A stretch of 41,552 nt of DNA. Origin: Rubricoccaceae bacterium (lineage in GTDB: Bacteria > Bacteroidota > Rhodothermia > Rhodothermales > Rubricoccaceae). The DNA is taken from assembly GCA_024639085.1 (NCBI GenBank), contig JAHEJB010000009.1, forward strand, positions 1 to 41,552. Reading direction: 5' to 3'. The position numbers were made by a program, and so were the translations under genes. Position 1 is the stretch's first letter. The number at the start of each line of letters is the position of its first letter. The notes beneath the pieces were generated by a model. That model worked only from the letters and a program-made list of their open reading frames with translations. It did no database searches and was not told where the DNA came from. Shown piece after piece: positions 8,286 through 17,263 of this stretch.

Positions 8286-9659
8286 TTAGTTGAACCGGTA
8301 TTCGAATCCGGCCATGACGAAGAAAGTCTGGAGTGTGCTTTCAACGCTTGTGCCAGGTACGCCTTCCGGCATCCCGGGTACAATCCACATACCCTCGCAC
8401 GAGTTCTTGAACCCGTACTGGGCGCCGATTGAGCCAATTAGCGAGTTGCTGAGATTGTAGGAGAGCCCACCGCTGATCCGGTTCGTGATCATCGCATTGG
8501 CGGGGGTGTTGAAGAACATCACCTCGTCCGTGAGCGGGTTCTGGTTGTAGGAGTACCCGACTCGAAGCGGAAGTCCATCCGTAACCTCGTACTGGAGGCC
8601 AAGAGCGACGACCATGATGCTCTCCCAACCGAAGCCTTGAACGGCTCCAAACTGGTCGTATCCCGTTTCGTCGAAGCCTTTCGTGTTTGCGTAGTCGATA
8701 TAGCGAACATCTGCCAGTGCAGTGAACGGGCCATTCTCATAGCCTACACCCCCGGAGATGATCATCGGGTAGTTCAGGCCAAACTCCAGGGTTCGGGGAT
8801 TACCCAATTCATCCGCCGAGTCAAACTGGAAGTCGCTGAAGTACTGTGTCGACTTGAACGAGGCTCCGGCTGAAAAGCCTGCATCGGTCTGGAGCTGAAC
8901 GCCCGCCTGGAATCCGAACCCGAGCGCCCCGGTGCCTGGAGCAGCCGCGTAAGTCGGGAAACCGTCGTTGTTCGCGTCGTCTGGATTAGCAGCCGGGAAC
9001 GGTGCTACTTCGAGCAACGCGTAGTTAACGGTGGGCGAGACTCCGACCGACACGTTATCCGAGACCTGGTAGGCAATCGTCGGCGAGAACTGTAGCAGCG
9101 AGAACTGCGACGAGATCGCACCGAAGCCCATGCCGTTCGGAGCCTGTGGTGTTGTGATCGGATTTGAGCCTACGGCGTAGTCCGTACCGAATCCGCCTAC
9201 AGCAAAGGCACTGATGCCGAGGGAGATCGGCGAATTCTCAAGGTTCTTTACGAACCCGAGGGCTGGGATTGGGAAAGGTCCGGCATTACTAGGCGTTGTG
9301 CCAGACATATCCTCGGCAGGACCGAACGGGCCGAATGCGCCCGCGTCGACACTGGAATTGAGGTCACTGGTTGGCATCAGGAACTGGAGGCCAAGTGATG
9401 CTCTTGTGCCATCGAATGAGGTGATGGCGGCCGGATTCCAATAGAGTGCCCCCATGAAATCCTGTGGGTTTGCTGTGCCTGCCCCAGCCAGCGCCTGGTC
9501 AACCGGGCCTACACCACTTAGGGTGTGGCCAACCTGGCCGAGCGATGATGTGGCAGTGAGCAGTGGAAGGAGGACGAACAGGGAAAGTATTCGTCGATAT
9601 GTGCGTCCTCCGAAACGTGTATTGCTTCGGGATGACATTTCCGTACCTCCGTTAGACAA
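8286..9659 (-). CDS. OmpP1/FadL/TodX-family outer-membrane transport protein
   Basis: Signal peptide then 'GHTLSGVGPVDQALAGAGTANPQDFMGALYWNPAAITSF', repeated beta strands, C-terminal 'GFEYRFN' outer-membrane signature. Start may be Met at 9638. Confidence 0.75.
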   Translation of the reverse strand: MSNGGTEMSSRSNTRFGGRTYRRILSLFVLLPLLTATSSLGQVGHTLSGVGPVDQALAGAGTANPQDFMGALYWNPAAITSFDGTRASLGLQFLMPTSDLNSSVDAGAFGPFGPAEDMSGTTPSNAGPFPIPALGFVKNLENSPISLGISAFAVGGFGTDYAVGSNPITTPQAPNGMGFGAISSQFSLLQFSPTIAYQVSDNVSVGVSPTVNYALLEVAPFPAANPDDANNDGFPTYAAAPGTGALGFGFQAGVQLQTDAGFSAGASFKSTQYFSDFQFDSADELGNPRTLEFGLNYPMIISGGVGYENGPFTALADVRYIDYANTKGFDETGYDQFGAVQGFGWESIMVVALGLQYEVTDGLPLRVGYSYNQNPLTDEVMFFNTPANAMITNRISGGLSYNLSNSLIGSIGAQYGFKNSCEGMWIVPGMPEGVPGTSVESTLQTFFVMAGFEYRFN

Positions 9660-10203
9660 AGATTACGTGTGTGCGTTCGCCTTCTGCCAACGCATAAAAA
9701 TCGCCGACTGTGATGATGTCTTCCAGGTCGTCGATGAAGTCTTCGCGGTCAAGTTTGAACATATCGGATGCGAGCTTGCATCCATACAGTTTGCCTCCGC
9801 CGGCCACGATCATTTCGAGGAATTCGGAAACGGGCGGGATGTCGAGTTTGTCCATTTCCTTGCGCATCATGTAGGATGCAAACGCCTCAAAGCCAGGTAG
9901 TCCAGCAACCATCGTCGGCAGCTTATCCATGAACGCAGGGTTACCGACGGTAGCCGTGTGCAGGTGGTCCTGTTTGTCCTTCTGGATGGCCACGAGGCCG
10001 AAGAAGGTGAAGAACATATTGGCTTCTATGCCTTCCATCAGCGCGCCGTTGGCGAGAACTAATGCGGCGTAAACATCCTGCAGATTGCCTTTCGAGCAAA
10101 TGACGCAGACTTTTTTGACAGGCAGATCTTTGGTGCCCTGAATCGGGGCTTCCATTGTGCTGACTTCCATGATGGTTATTGGTTTAGGTTTAGCTAGACG
10201 CAA
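9652..10203 (-). CDS. DsrE/DsrF-like (DsrE2-type) sulfur-relay protein
   Basis: KKVCVICSKGNLQDVYAALVLANGALMEGIEANMFFTFFGLVAIQKDK...GGKLYGCKLASDMF; candidate Cys in both conserved motifs. Start may be an internal Met. Confidence 0.75.
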   Translation of the reverse strand: MRLAKPKPITIMEVSTMEAPIQGTKDLPVKKVCVICSKGNLQDVYAALVLANGALMEGIEANMFFTFFGLVAIQKDKQDHLHTATVGNPAFMDKLPTMVAGLPGFEAFASYMMRKEMDKLDIPPVSEFLEMIVAGGGKLYGCKLASDMFKLDREDFIDDLEDIITVGDFYALAEGERTHVIFV

Positions 10204-10505
10204 CTGGCGGGCTTTGGAATGCCGGCGATTTTGCTGGACACCTTCAATGGGCCGCCGGGAAACAGGTCATAGAACTCCTTGATGGAAACGAGCCCCGATT
10301 TTCCAACGCGCCGGATGGTGAGCGCCTGGCCGGACATGTAGCGGTCCCGCAAGAAGTTGATTACGTCGAAGTGCTTGGGGCTCAGTTCGAACCCGGCTTC
10401 CTGCGCGAGCTCGGACGCGATGTTTTCTGACCATTGCGTGGGGTCGGTGAAATAACCTTCGTCATTGACATCGACCGTCTGGCCAGCGATTACGCGATTG
10501 GGCAT
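10194..10505 (-). CDS. TusE/DsrC/DsvC-family protein
   Basis: DEGYFTDPTQWSENIASELAQEAGFELSPKHFDVINFLRDRY...LFPGGPLKVSSKIAGIPKPASCV; classic DsrC fold signature and penultimate C-terminal Cys. Confidence 0.85.
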   Translation of the reverse strand: MPNRVIAGQTVDVNDEGYFTDPTQWSENIASELAQEAGFELSPKHFDVINFLRDRYMSGQALTIRRVGKSGLVSIKEFYDLFPGGPLKVSSKIAGIPKPASCV

Positions 10506-10523
10506 TGCGATCCTCTGTTTTGA

Positions 10524-11843
10524 TTAATGAGTAAGCGTTTCTTCAATGGGCTGCGGTTCGGGGACGTCCGCTCCATCTCCGGCGTGCCCGTTTGAAGCGG
10601 AAGCTTCCGGCACCTTCTTCCCAACCATCGACATGTGCGTCGACACGGGGATTGGCTTGCCGGTGAGCAGCATGTGCCAGTACACCCACTCGAAGAAAAG
10701 TTTGCCGAAGTGGTTTCGCCTGGTCTCTTTTAGCAGGCTCATTGGACCGACAGCAGGAAGGGGAAATGACCCTGGCAGAGGCTCTGTCGTGTAGTTGAAA
10801 TCAATCAGAGCTGCCTTGCTGAATCCGGTCTCGATAAAGCAGTTGGCATGGCCATCGAAGGAGGCCTCCAATGGCTTCCCTTCGATGTAGGAAAGAATAT
10901 TATCGAGTAGCACGTGGCCCTCAAAGTGAGCGACCGATCCCGCCTTCGAAGCGGGGACATTCGTAGCATCGCCGATTACGAAGATGTTCTCGTGGCCAAT
11001 CGCCCGCAACGTGTGTTTGTTCGTCGGGATGAAATTCAAATCATCGTCGTCGCTCATTTCGCTCCGCTCAATCATGTCATCCCCCATGTTGACGGGGATG
11101 GAAACGAGCAGGTCGAACGTCTCCTCCTGGCCGTCGTACGAGACGATTTTCTTCGCTTCGTTTTCCACGCGCTCGATGTAGAAATCGGGCACCACACGGA
11201 TATTCTTTTCCTCCAGAAGATTACCAAGCACCTCGGACGCGACAGGTTTCGTAAATGCTCCGGAGAGTGGCGTGGTGTAGACAATTTCCACCTTGTCTCG
11301 CATACCTTTCTCCGTGAAATAGGAGTCGGCGAGAAAGGCAAATTCTAGCGGTGCAACCGGGCACTTAATGATGCTCTCTGCAATGTTGATGACGAGCTTG
11401 CCGCCCTCCCACGTATTCAGAAAATCGGCCAGTTTACATGTGCCTTCGTATGTATAGAAATCGAAGATCTGCTTGTACCAAAGTGGGCCGTCCAGACCTT
11501 CAGTTTCGTCGGGCCGTGGAATAGTCCCAGTTGCCACGACGAGGACATCATAATCAAGAACACGACCGTCGACCAGAGCCACCTGATTGTCGTCGGGTTC
11601 GATCCGATCAACCTCAGCGAAAATTGATTGCACACCGCTAGGGAAGAAATCCTTCTTCTTCTTCACCACCTGTTCCTTGGTATACATCCCGAACGGGATG
11701 AAAAGGAAACCGGGTTGGTAGAAGTGGTTTTCGTCTTTGTCGACGACGGTGAGCTTCCACTCGCTCGCGTCAAGCTTTTTGTAGAGCTTGTTCAGCATCA
11801 GCGTGCCAGCCGTTCCTCCGCCGAGTATCAGAAGGTTTTTCAT
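10524..11843 (-). CDS. NAD(P)/FAD-dependent oxidoreductase, sulfide:quinone oxidoreductase-like
   Basis: MKNLLILGGGTAGTLMLNKLYKKL FAD-binding motif; 'IIKCPVAPLEFAFLAD' and 'ANCFIETGFSKAALIDF' match positions of SQR catalytic cysteines; 'VIGDATNVPASKAGSVAHFEG'; C-terminal 'FFEWVYWHMLLTGKPIP' amphipathic segment. Confidence 0.8.
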   Translation of the reverse strand: MKNLLILGGGTAGTLMLNKLYKKLDASEWKLTVVDKDENHFYQPGFLFIPFGMYTKEQVVKKKKDFFPSGVQSIFAEVDRIEPDDNQVALVDGRVLDYDVLVVATGTIPRPDETEGLDGPLWYKQIFDFYTYEGTCKLADFLNTWEGGKLVINIAESIIKCPVAPLEFAFLADSYFTEKGMRDKVEIVYTTPLSGAFTKPVASEVLGNLLEEKNIRVVPDFYIERVENEAKKIVSYDGQEETFDLLVSIPVNMGDDMIERSEMSDDDDLNFIPTNKHTLRAIGHENIFVIGDATNVPASKAGSVAHFEGHVLLDNILSYIEGKPLEASFDGHANCFIETGFSKAALIDFNYTTEPLPGSFPLPAVGPMSLLKETRRNHFGKLFFEWVYWHMLLTGKPIPVSTHMSMVGKKVPEASASNGHAGDGADVPEPQPIEETLTH

Positions 11844-11969
11844 TGGATTGATCAACATGTCGCTGCCTAAGACAGCGTGTGATTAGACTCTCCAATGCTA
11901 CGCGGTTGGCAGTTGTGGATATGTAAATGATGCCTGTACGAGGTCGTGGGCACTCCTATACTCCGAGTG

Positions 11970-12060
11970 ACGGGGATTACCCCACTCGCATGTGGGGGTG
12001 ATTCGAGCATGCATGCACGGACAATCGTGGAGAGGACGAGGACGGAATCCGATTGTCGGA
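11970..12060. other. Structured intergenic segment (possible 5' leader of the SQR-like operon)
   Basis: CCCCAC(11980-11985)/GTGGGG(11992-11997) and GACAATCG(12020-12027)/CGATTGTC(12050-12057) perfect inverted repeats; further CACTC/GAGTG pairing nearby at about 11951-11969. Confidence 0.4.
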
Positions 12061-12083
12061 GCTAACCCTGATCCTCTTTCAAT

Positions 12084-12120
12084 AAGCAGCCCTCCCCGCC
12101 ATGTGCGAAGAGGGCTGCTT
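12084..12120 (-). terminator. Terminator-like hairpin downstream of M23 peptidase gene
   Basis: AAGCAGCCCTC (12084-12094) / GAGGGCTGCTT (12110-12120) perfect 11-bp inverted repeat; weak T tract. Confidence 0.65.
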
Positions 12121-12152
12121 TGTATGTATGTGATCCGCCTACCACGAACGGC

Positions 12153-13262
12153 CTACCAGTTCGGCACTTGATCTGGTCGAGTAAAAATCACGGAGAGCAG
12201 TAGGCGAGCAGACGAGTTCAATGTCCCGCCGGGTCCGCGGCGGGTTAGGATTCGAGAGTGTAGATAATCCGCACGAACAAGCGGATCTACTCGCCCTAGC
12301 TCAATAGATGCAATGTGGATAGTCGATGGTTCGATACTCACAGGTCGTCCAGCGCGAGTGAATCCGACTTCCCATGACCACGCGAATGCAGGTGGCGCTT
12401 CCGCGTCGCAGGAGCGGCAAAGCCAAGGGTGACGTTCCAGAATCTGGGGTGGTGGGCCGGCAGGAACGTAGGCGGTAACTTCAATCTCTTCTTCGGCGAG
12501 TTTGGCAAGGATTGATGCACGCGGTCGCCTGAAGTTGTAGGTAATCAAATCGATGGGCGAGATGCCTGCCAAGTTGTACCCGTGGTATCTCCCGTGACGC
12601 GTTGGCCAGCGTGGCCTGCGTTCATCTCGCCAAACGTCGAAGTACTCACTGAGCATCAGGTTGATTTCGAAATGCAAATGTGCACGGGCACGATCCAGCC
12701 CGTCGCCAGAGTATCCCAGAATGCCAATTCGATCTCCGCGAAGAACCCGTTCACCTTCACGCACGGTTGTCTCGGCAAGATGGGCGTACAGCGTGTAAAA
12801 GGTAGAGCCTTCCCAGATGTGCTCAACGACGATGTAGCGCCCATAATCCGAGCCGTTCGGGCTACTGTTTACGTATACCACCCGCCCGTCATCGATGGAG
12901 CGCACTTCATCAAGCGGTTCGCCGTCACCGTCGCGGTAGACAGGAGCAATATCAACTCCCTCATGAAACCGAGTGAAGCGATACCCTGCAGGTGTTGATC
13001 TCGCATTTCGAACGTAACCGTAAGTCCCGCCTTCCCACGACCACTCACGCCTGCCCGCTATGAGGCGATCCAGGCCCATATAGAAATACTCGGGCTGCCC
13101 GTTGAATACGGCGTCGTTATCGGTGGGAAATTCGAGCGTAATCTGCGGGTATTCGCCGCGACCAGTTGTCCCAACCTGCGCATTAACGGCTTCGGCTGTC
13201 CATCCACAGGCAAACCACAGTACTGCCAACAGGCATGCCCTGTAGTACGTGGACCGTTGCAT
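12153..13262 (-). CDS. Secreted M23-family (LytM-like) metallopeptidase
   Basis: Signal peptide; 'RFHEGVDIAP', 'GRVVYV', 'VVEHIWEGSTFYTLYAHL', 'AHLHFEI' M23 motifs. Confidence 0.8.
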   Translation of the reverse strand: MQRSTYYRACLLAVLWFACGWTAEAVNAQVGTTGRGEYPQITLEFPTDNDAVFNGQPEYFYMGLDRLIAGRREWSWEGGTYGYVRNARSTPAGYRFTRFHEGVDIAPVYRDGDGEPLDEVRSIDDGRVVYVNSSPNGSDYGRYIVVEHIWEGSTFYTLYAHLAETTVREGERVLRGDRIGILGYSGDGLDRARAHLHFEINLMLSEYFDVWRDERRPRWPTRHGRYHGYNLAGISPIDLITYNFRRPRASILAKLAEEEIEVTAYVPAGPPPQILERHPWLCRSCDAEAPPAFAWSWEVGFTRAGRPVSIEPSTIHIASIELGRVDPLVRADYLHSRILTRRGPGGTLNSSARLLLSVIFTRPDQVPNW

Positions 13263-13437
13263 GTGCTCTGCAGAAAGCGCGGGAGAATCGCCCGAGAAAA
13301 GGCATAAACGAAGCGCTTGCAGACTAGCGGCAGATCAAAGGAGACGCAAGGGCTGTCTAACATTTCTACCAGGCAACTTCCCCTTAAGAACGCCTTGGTG
13401 TGAACCACTTTCACCAGCCACGGGTGACCTACGTGCT

Positions 13438-13869
13438 CTAAGGCGTAGCCGCCACACGATCGTACTTCGCATGAAGCCAGTCAACAGAGTGAACGTAAGC
13501 TACCGTAACGGGCACCTCGGCATGCCAGACGCCATCGAAGATATAGACTTCTCCAGGTTCGGCCTGTACTGTTTCCTCGCCCAGATAGGAGAATGACTGC
13601 CGCAACGAGTCGGCCCTGTTTGATATCGGAACGACGATGCTGGAGACGGTCCCTCGGTCGGACAGGCCCATCTCGGTCAACTCCTCGTTGTGCTGACGGT
13701 ACTGCGCTGATATTTCTGAGCCCGTCCCAATGTTGTCAATTACAATGCGCTGACCCGTTTCGGTGTTCATGTAGACTTCGCCGGGGACCGGATTGTCGTT
13801 GGACTGCGGTAGGGCAAATACGGCAGCAACAGCGCCGATGAGCAGGATGATGAAGAGTGTACTACGCAT
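13438..13869 (-). CDS. Hypothetical exported protein
   Basis: MRSTLFIILLIGAVAAVFALPQSNDNPVPGEVYMNTETGQRIVIDNIGTG...; N-terminal signal-like segment. Confidence 0.5.
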   Translation of the reverse strand: MRSTLFIILLIGAVAAVFALPQSNDNPVPGEVYMNTETGQRIVIDNIGTGSEISAQYRQHNEELTEMGLSDRGTVSSIVVPISNRADSLRQSFSYLGEETVQAEPGEVYIFDGVWHAEVPVTVAYVHSVDWLHAKYDRVAATP

Positions 13870-14145
13870 AGAAGAACGACCGGATGAATCACTATCGGTT
13901 ATCGGCGGGATTCATGAAAACTTGAGTCCAACCTTTTCGTCTACGGTTACAGCGATTTCAATGCCTAACATCCCTCAACGGGCTCTTAGTCGGCAAGAAA
14001 GTCTTGCTGGAGCGACAGATGAGCAAACGTATCAATCGGCATTCTTGGACAGTCTCAGATTCATTCAGGTGACTTTACGACAACTGCCTCGAATCTTTCC
14101 CCTTTGGCAGTTGAGGAATGCAGCCTCCAGACCCAATCTGGTCAC

Positions 14146-15684
14146 CTAAAAAGGCGCGTCCGCTACGGGTGAGATTGGTGCGGGAGGCTGCGAGCCATCC
14201 CCACCACCCCAGCCGCCTTCCGTATCTCCTGACAAATACGTCGTTAGACTCTCAAAGCGGGCGTACTGGTTAATGAACGCGAGTTTCACGTTTCCGACAG
14301 GGCCGTTACGCTGCTTGCCGATGATGATTTCCGCCATCCCTTCAGTGGAGTTGCCGTTGTCGTCAACCGTAATTCCATACCGTTCGGCGCGGTAGATGAA
14401 GCCGACCACATCGGCGTCTTGCTCGATGGAACCAGACTCGCGGAGATCAGAAAGCTGTGGTCGCTTGTCTCCTCCGCGGGTTTCTACGGCACGAGAAAGC
14501 TGACTCAGAGCGATTACCGGAACATCGAGCTCTTTTGCCAAACCTTTCAGCGAGCGACTGATCTGAGCAATTTCCTGTTCGCGGTTTCCGCTCTTGCTCT
14601 GCGAGGTGCCGTGCATGAGTTGTAGGTAATCCACAATCACAAGACCGATTTTGTGCTCTGCTTTCAGGCGGCGGCATTTGGCGCGGAGTTCCAGAATGCC
14701 AAGCCCGGGCGTGTCGTCGATGAAGATCGGAGCCTCTGCAAGCCGACCGGCTGCGCGTGCGAGTTTGGGCCAATCACTTTCGCTGAGCCGTCCCGTTCTT
14801 GCAGCCTGGGCATCAATGCGGGCTTCAGACGTCAGCAAGCGCTGCGCAAGCTGTCCGGCGCTCATTTCCAACGAGAAGATCGCAACCGGCACCGGGTTGT
14901 CATGAAGGAAGGCAGCGTTGCGCATCATGGCGAGACTCATCGCCGTCTTTCCCATAGATGGCCGCGCCGCGATGATGATGAGGTCGGAATTCTGCCAACC
15001 TCCCGTGAGGTTGTCTAATTGTGTGAATCCACTCGGAACGCCCGTAATGCCGCCTTTAAGGTCGTGCAGATCGTGCAATTTTTGGAATGTGGCTTTTACC
15101 ACGTCGGCCATCGGAATAGCTCCCCGCCTGAGTTGGCTCTCCGAGATCTGAAAAATCTCCCGCTCTGCATTGTCCAGTAGATCAAATGCGTCCGTTGTAG
15201 GGTCATATGCTTGCCCAACCACCGTAGTCATCGTCGTGATGAGCTTCCGCAGCAGGCTTTTCTCGGCGATGATTCGTGCGTGATACTCTACGTTCGCGGC
15301 GCTGGCAACACGCGTGGTCAACTCAGAGAGGTAATAACCGCCAATCTGTTCGTAGTCGTCGCGACGCTTGAGTTCTTCTGTGAGCGTTACCAGATCGACC
15401 GGGTTGCCGCGTTCAAATAGCCCCTGTATGCCCTCGTAGATCTTCTGATGCCTACCGTCATAGAAGGAATCAGACGGAAGGATTTCAATGGCCCGGGGAA
15501 TTGCCTCCCGTTCGATGAGCATTGCGCCCAGCACAGACTGCTCCACGTCCATGGCTTGCGGCGGAACCCGCCCCGCTTGTTCATGGAAGGGGACCACGTT
15601 TGGCGGCCGCTTTTTGGATTTTGATTGAGTCGGGCCTTCGTCGAAAGAGATCGGCGGTTGGGGAGACTCGTCGTGTTCGGGCAT
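14146..15684 (-). CDS. dnaB: Replicative DNA helicase DnaB
   Basis: VPPQAMDVEQSVLGAMLIE, AARPSMGKTAMSLAMM Walker A, VIVDYLQLM, LRESGSIEQDADVVGFIYR. Confidence 0.96.
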   Translation of the reverse strand: MPEHDESPQPPISFDEGPTQSKSKKRPPNVVPFHEQAGRVPPQAMDVEQSVLGAMLIEREAIPRAIEILPSDSFYDGRHQKIYEGIQGLFERGNPVDLVTLTEELKRRDDYEQIGGYYLSELTTRVASAANVEYHARIIAEKSLLRKLITTMTTVVGQAYDPTTDAFDLLDNAEREIFQISESQLRRGAIPMADVVKATFQKLHDLHDLKGGITGVPSGFTQLDNLTGGWQNSDLIIIAARPSMGKTAMSLAMMRNAAFLHDNPVPVAIFSLEMSAGQLAQRLLTSEARIDAQAARTGRLSESDWPKLARAAGRLAEAPIFIDDTPGLGILELRAKCRRLKAEHKIGLVIVDYLQLMHGTSQSKSGNREQEIAQISRSLKGLAKELDVPVIALSQLSRAVETRGGDKRPQLSDLRESGSIEQDADVVGFIYRAERYGITVDDNGNSTEGMAEIIIGKQRNGPVGNVKLAFINQYARFESLTTYLSGDTEGGWGGGDGSQPPAPISPVADAPF

Positions 15685-15696
15685 GTAAAAAAGTGA

Positions 15697-16563
15697 TCAG
15701 CCGCTGGTCAACTCGTCGAAGCGAGAGCGGAGCAATTGGACATCCTCCCACGTCGGGCGCTTCCAGTGCGGATTTCGCAGGAGCGCAGCCGGGTGGTAGG
15801 TAATCATCAGCGGCAAGCCGTGATAGTCGTGGAAAACCCCACGCAATGACGAAAGCGATGTGTTCTTTTGAAGCAGTCCATTTCCGGCTTGTTTCCCAAC
15901 GGCAAGTAGAATCTTCGGCTTTATCAGCACAATCTGCTTGTACAACATCGGGATGTGCGCGGTTACTTCCTCCGGTTTCGGATCCCGGTTCTTAGGCGGG
16001 CGGCTTTTTAGGATGTTGGCGATGTAGACATTGTCTTCGCGTGACAAATCGATCGCGGCGAGGATGTCGTCCAGGAGCTTTCCGGCACGGCCAACGAAGG
16101 CCTCGCCACGTTTGTCTTCTTCTGCGCCTGGCGCCTCGCCAATCACCATGAGGTCGGAATTCGGATTGCCAGCGCCTAGAACAGGATTAAGCCTGGTCTC
16201 ATCAATCGGGACCAGAATGTTGGACGCCAGCCACTCACCGAGTTCGTCCAACGAAGAGATATCATGCAGCGGAGAATCAGCCGGAATGAGCGCTTCTATC
16301 CGCTCGTAAGGCGACTGGATTTCGTAGCTCACATCAGTTTCAACTACGTCGTCAAGCGCGGATACCATGTCGTCGTCCTGCGTGGAATAGGTAGAAGATG
16401 GCGACTGAACGGCACGCCCATCGGGCTGTGTCGGAAGCTCGTTGAGGAACCTGATCGGCCCAACCAGCTCTCGCTGGAAAGCGAGTAGTCGTCGGGCCTC
16501 CTCAAGGGGTTCGGTCACGTCGTAAAGGCTGTAGAAATAATGAACGAGAGAGTGACCGACCAC
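15697..16563 (-). CDS. Family-4-type uracil-DNA glycosylase lacking Fe-S ligand cysteines
   Basis: NSDLMVIGEAPGAEEDKRGEAFVGRAGKLLDDIL, NVYIANILKSRPPKNRDPKPEE, ITYHPAALLRNPHWKRPTWEDVQLLR; no Cys anywhere in the 288-aa translation. N-terminal start uncertain. Confidence 0.85.
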   Translation of the reverse strand: MVGHSLVHYFYSLYDVTEPLEEARRLLAFQRELVGPIRFLNELPTQPDGRAVQSPSSTYSTQDDDMVSALDDVVETDVSYEIQSPYERIEALIPADSPLHDISSLDELGEWLASNILVPIDETRLNPVLGAGNPNSDLMVIGEAPGAEEDKRGEAFVGRAGKLLDDILAAIDLSREDNVYIANILKSRPPKNRDPKPEEVTAHIPMLYKQIVLIKPKILLAVGKQAGNGLLQKNTSLSSLRGVFHDYHGLPLMITYHPAALLRNPHWKRPTWEDVQLLRSRFDELTSG

Positions 16564-16638
16564 GCTCTTCGCGCCACGTCAGAATGTTAAGGGGTGAGCC
16601 TCTCAGTCGCAACGGCACTTCGCGACTGGTTCTGTGAA

Positions 16639-17262
16639 TTACGACTGATCTTCCGATCTTCGTAATGCAACGCGGGTAGAGAGAAGCGCTATCTCTGTCC
16701 AGGCTGAGTAGGCTTCGCCCGTCGGATGTAGTCCATCACCGACTACCATTTCCCTTTGCGTTCGGGAGAGTGGTGTGATGTCAGCATAGGCAGCCCCGAC
16801 AAGTTGCGATTCTTCTCTATTTGCCGCATTGAAAGCATCAATCTCTTTCGCAATGGCAGCGCGATCACGACCATTAGCAAACGGAGTAACGCCCCAATCC
16901 GGAATCGAGAGCACCAGAACGCGTGATGCCATTCCACCAGCAAATCCAATCGCGCGATTGAGGAGGTTGCGGAATTGAAGGCGGTACTCTTGAAGGCTCC
17001 GCTCGCGGTATTGGTTGTTCACTCCGATCAACAGTGAGGCGAAGTCGTATGGTCCTTTCGGATCGGCTTTGTCGATGCCAGCGTCAAGCTCATCCGTCGT
17101 CCAACCGGTTACGGCAATGAAGTCTGGGTTGGCGAGGGGAATGCCTTCATCTCGCAGCCCTTCTGCCAGCTGAACCGGCCACCTTTCGCTTTCTTCTACG
17201 CCTTCTCCGATCGTATAGGAGTCGCCGAGTGCAAGGTACCGGAGCGTCGGCCGAGAACTCAT
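16639..17262 (-). CDS. SGNH/GDSL-family hydrolase
   Basis: YLALGDSYTIGEGV, SLLIGVNNQYR, DGLHPTGEAY (blocks I/III/V). Start set at Met 17262, overlapping the coaBC stop region. Confidence 0.85.
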   Translation of the reverse strand: MSSRPTLRYLALGDSYTIGEGVEESERWPVQLAEGLRDEGIPLANPDFIAVTGWTTDELDAGIDKADPKGPYDFASLLIGVNNQYRERSLQEYRLQFRNLLNRAIGFAGGMASRVLVLSIPDWGVTPFANGRDRAAIAKEIDAFNAANREESQLVGAAYADITPLSRTQREMVVGDGLHPTGEAYSAWTEIALLSTRVALRRSEDQS

Positions 17263-17263
17263 A

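Noticed and set aside
13793-14149. 118-aa plus-strand ORF between dnaB and the exported hypothetical gene
   Set aside because: No domain signal, overlaps the minus-strand gene start; likely spurious.
14653-15018. 121-aa plus-strand ORF and others inside dnaB
   Set aside because: Antisense shadow frames of a highly conserved gene.
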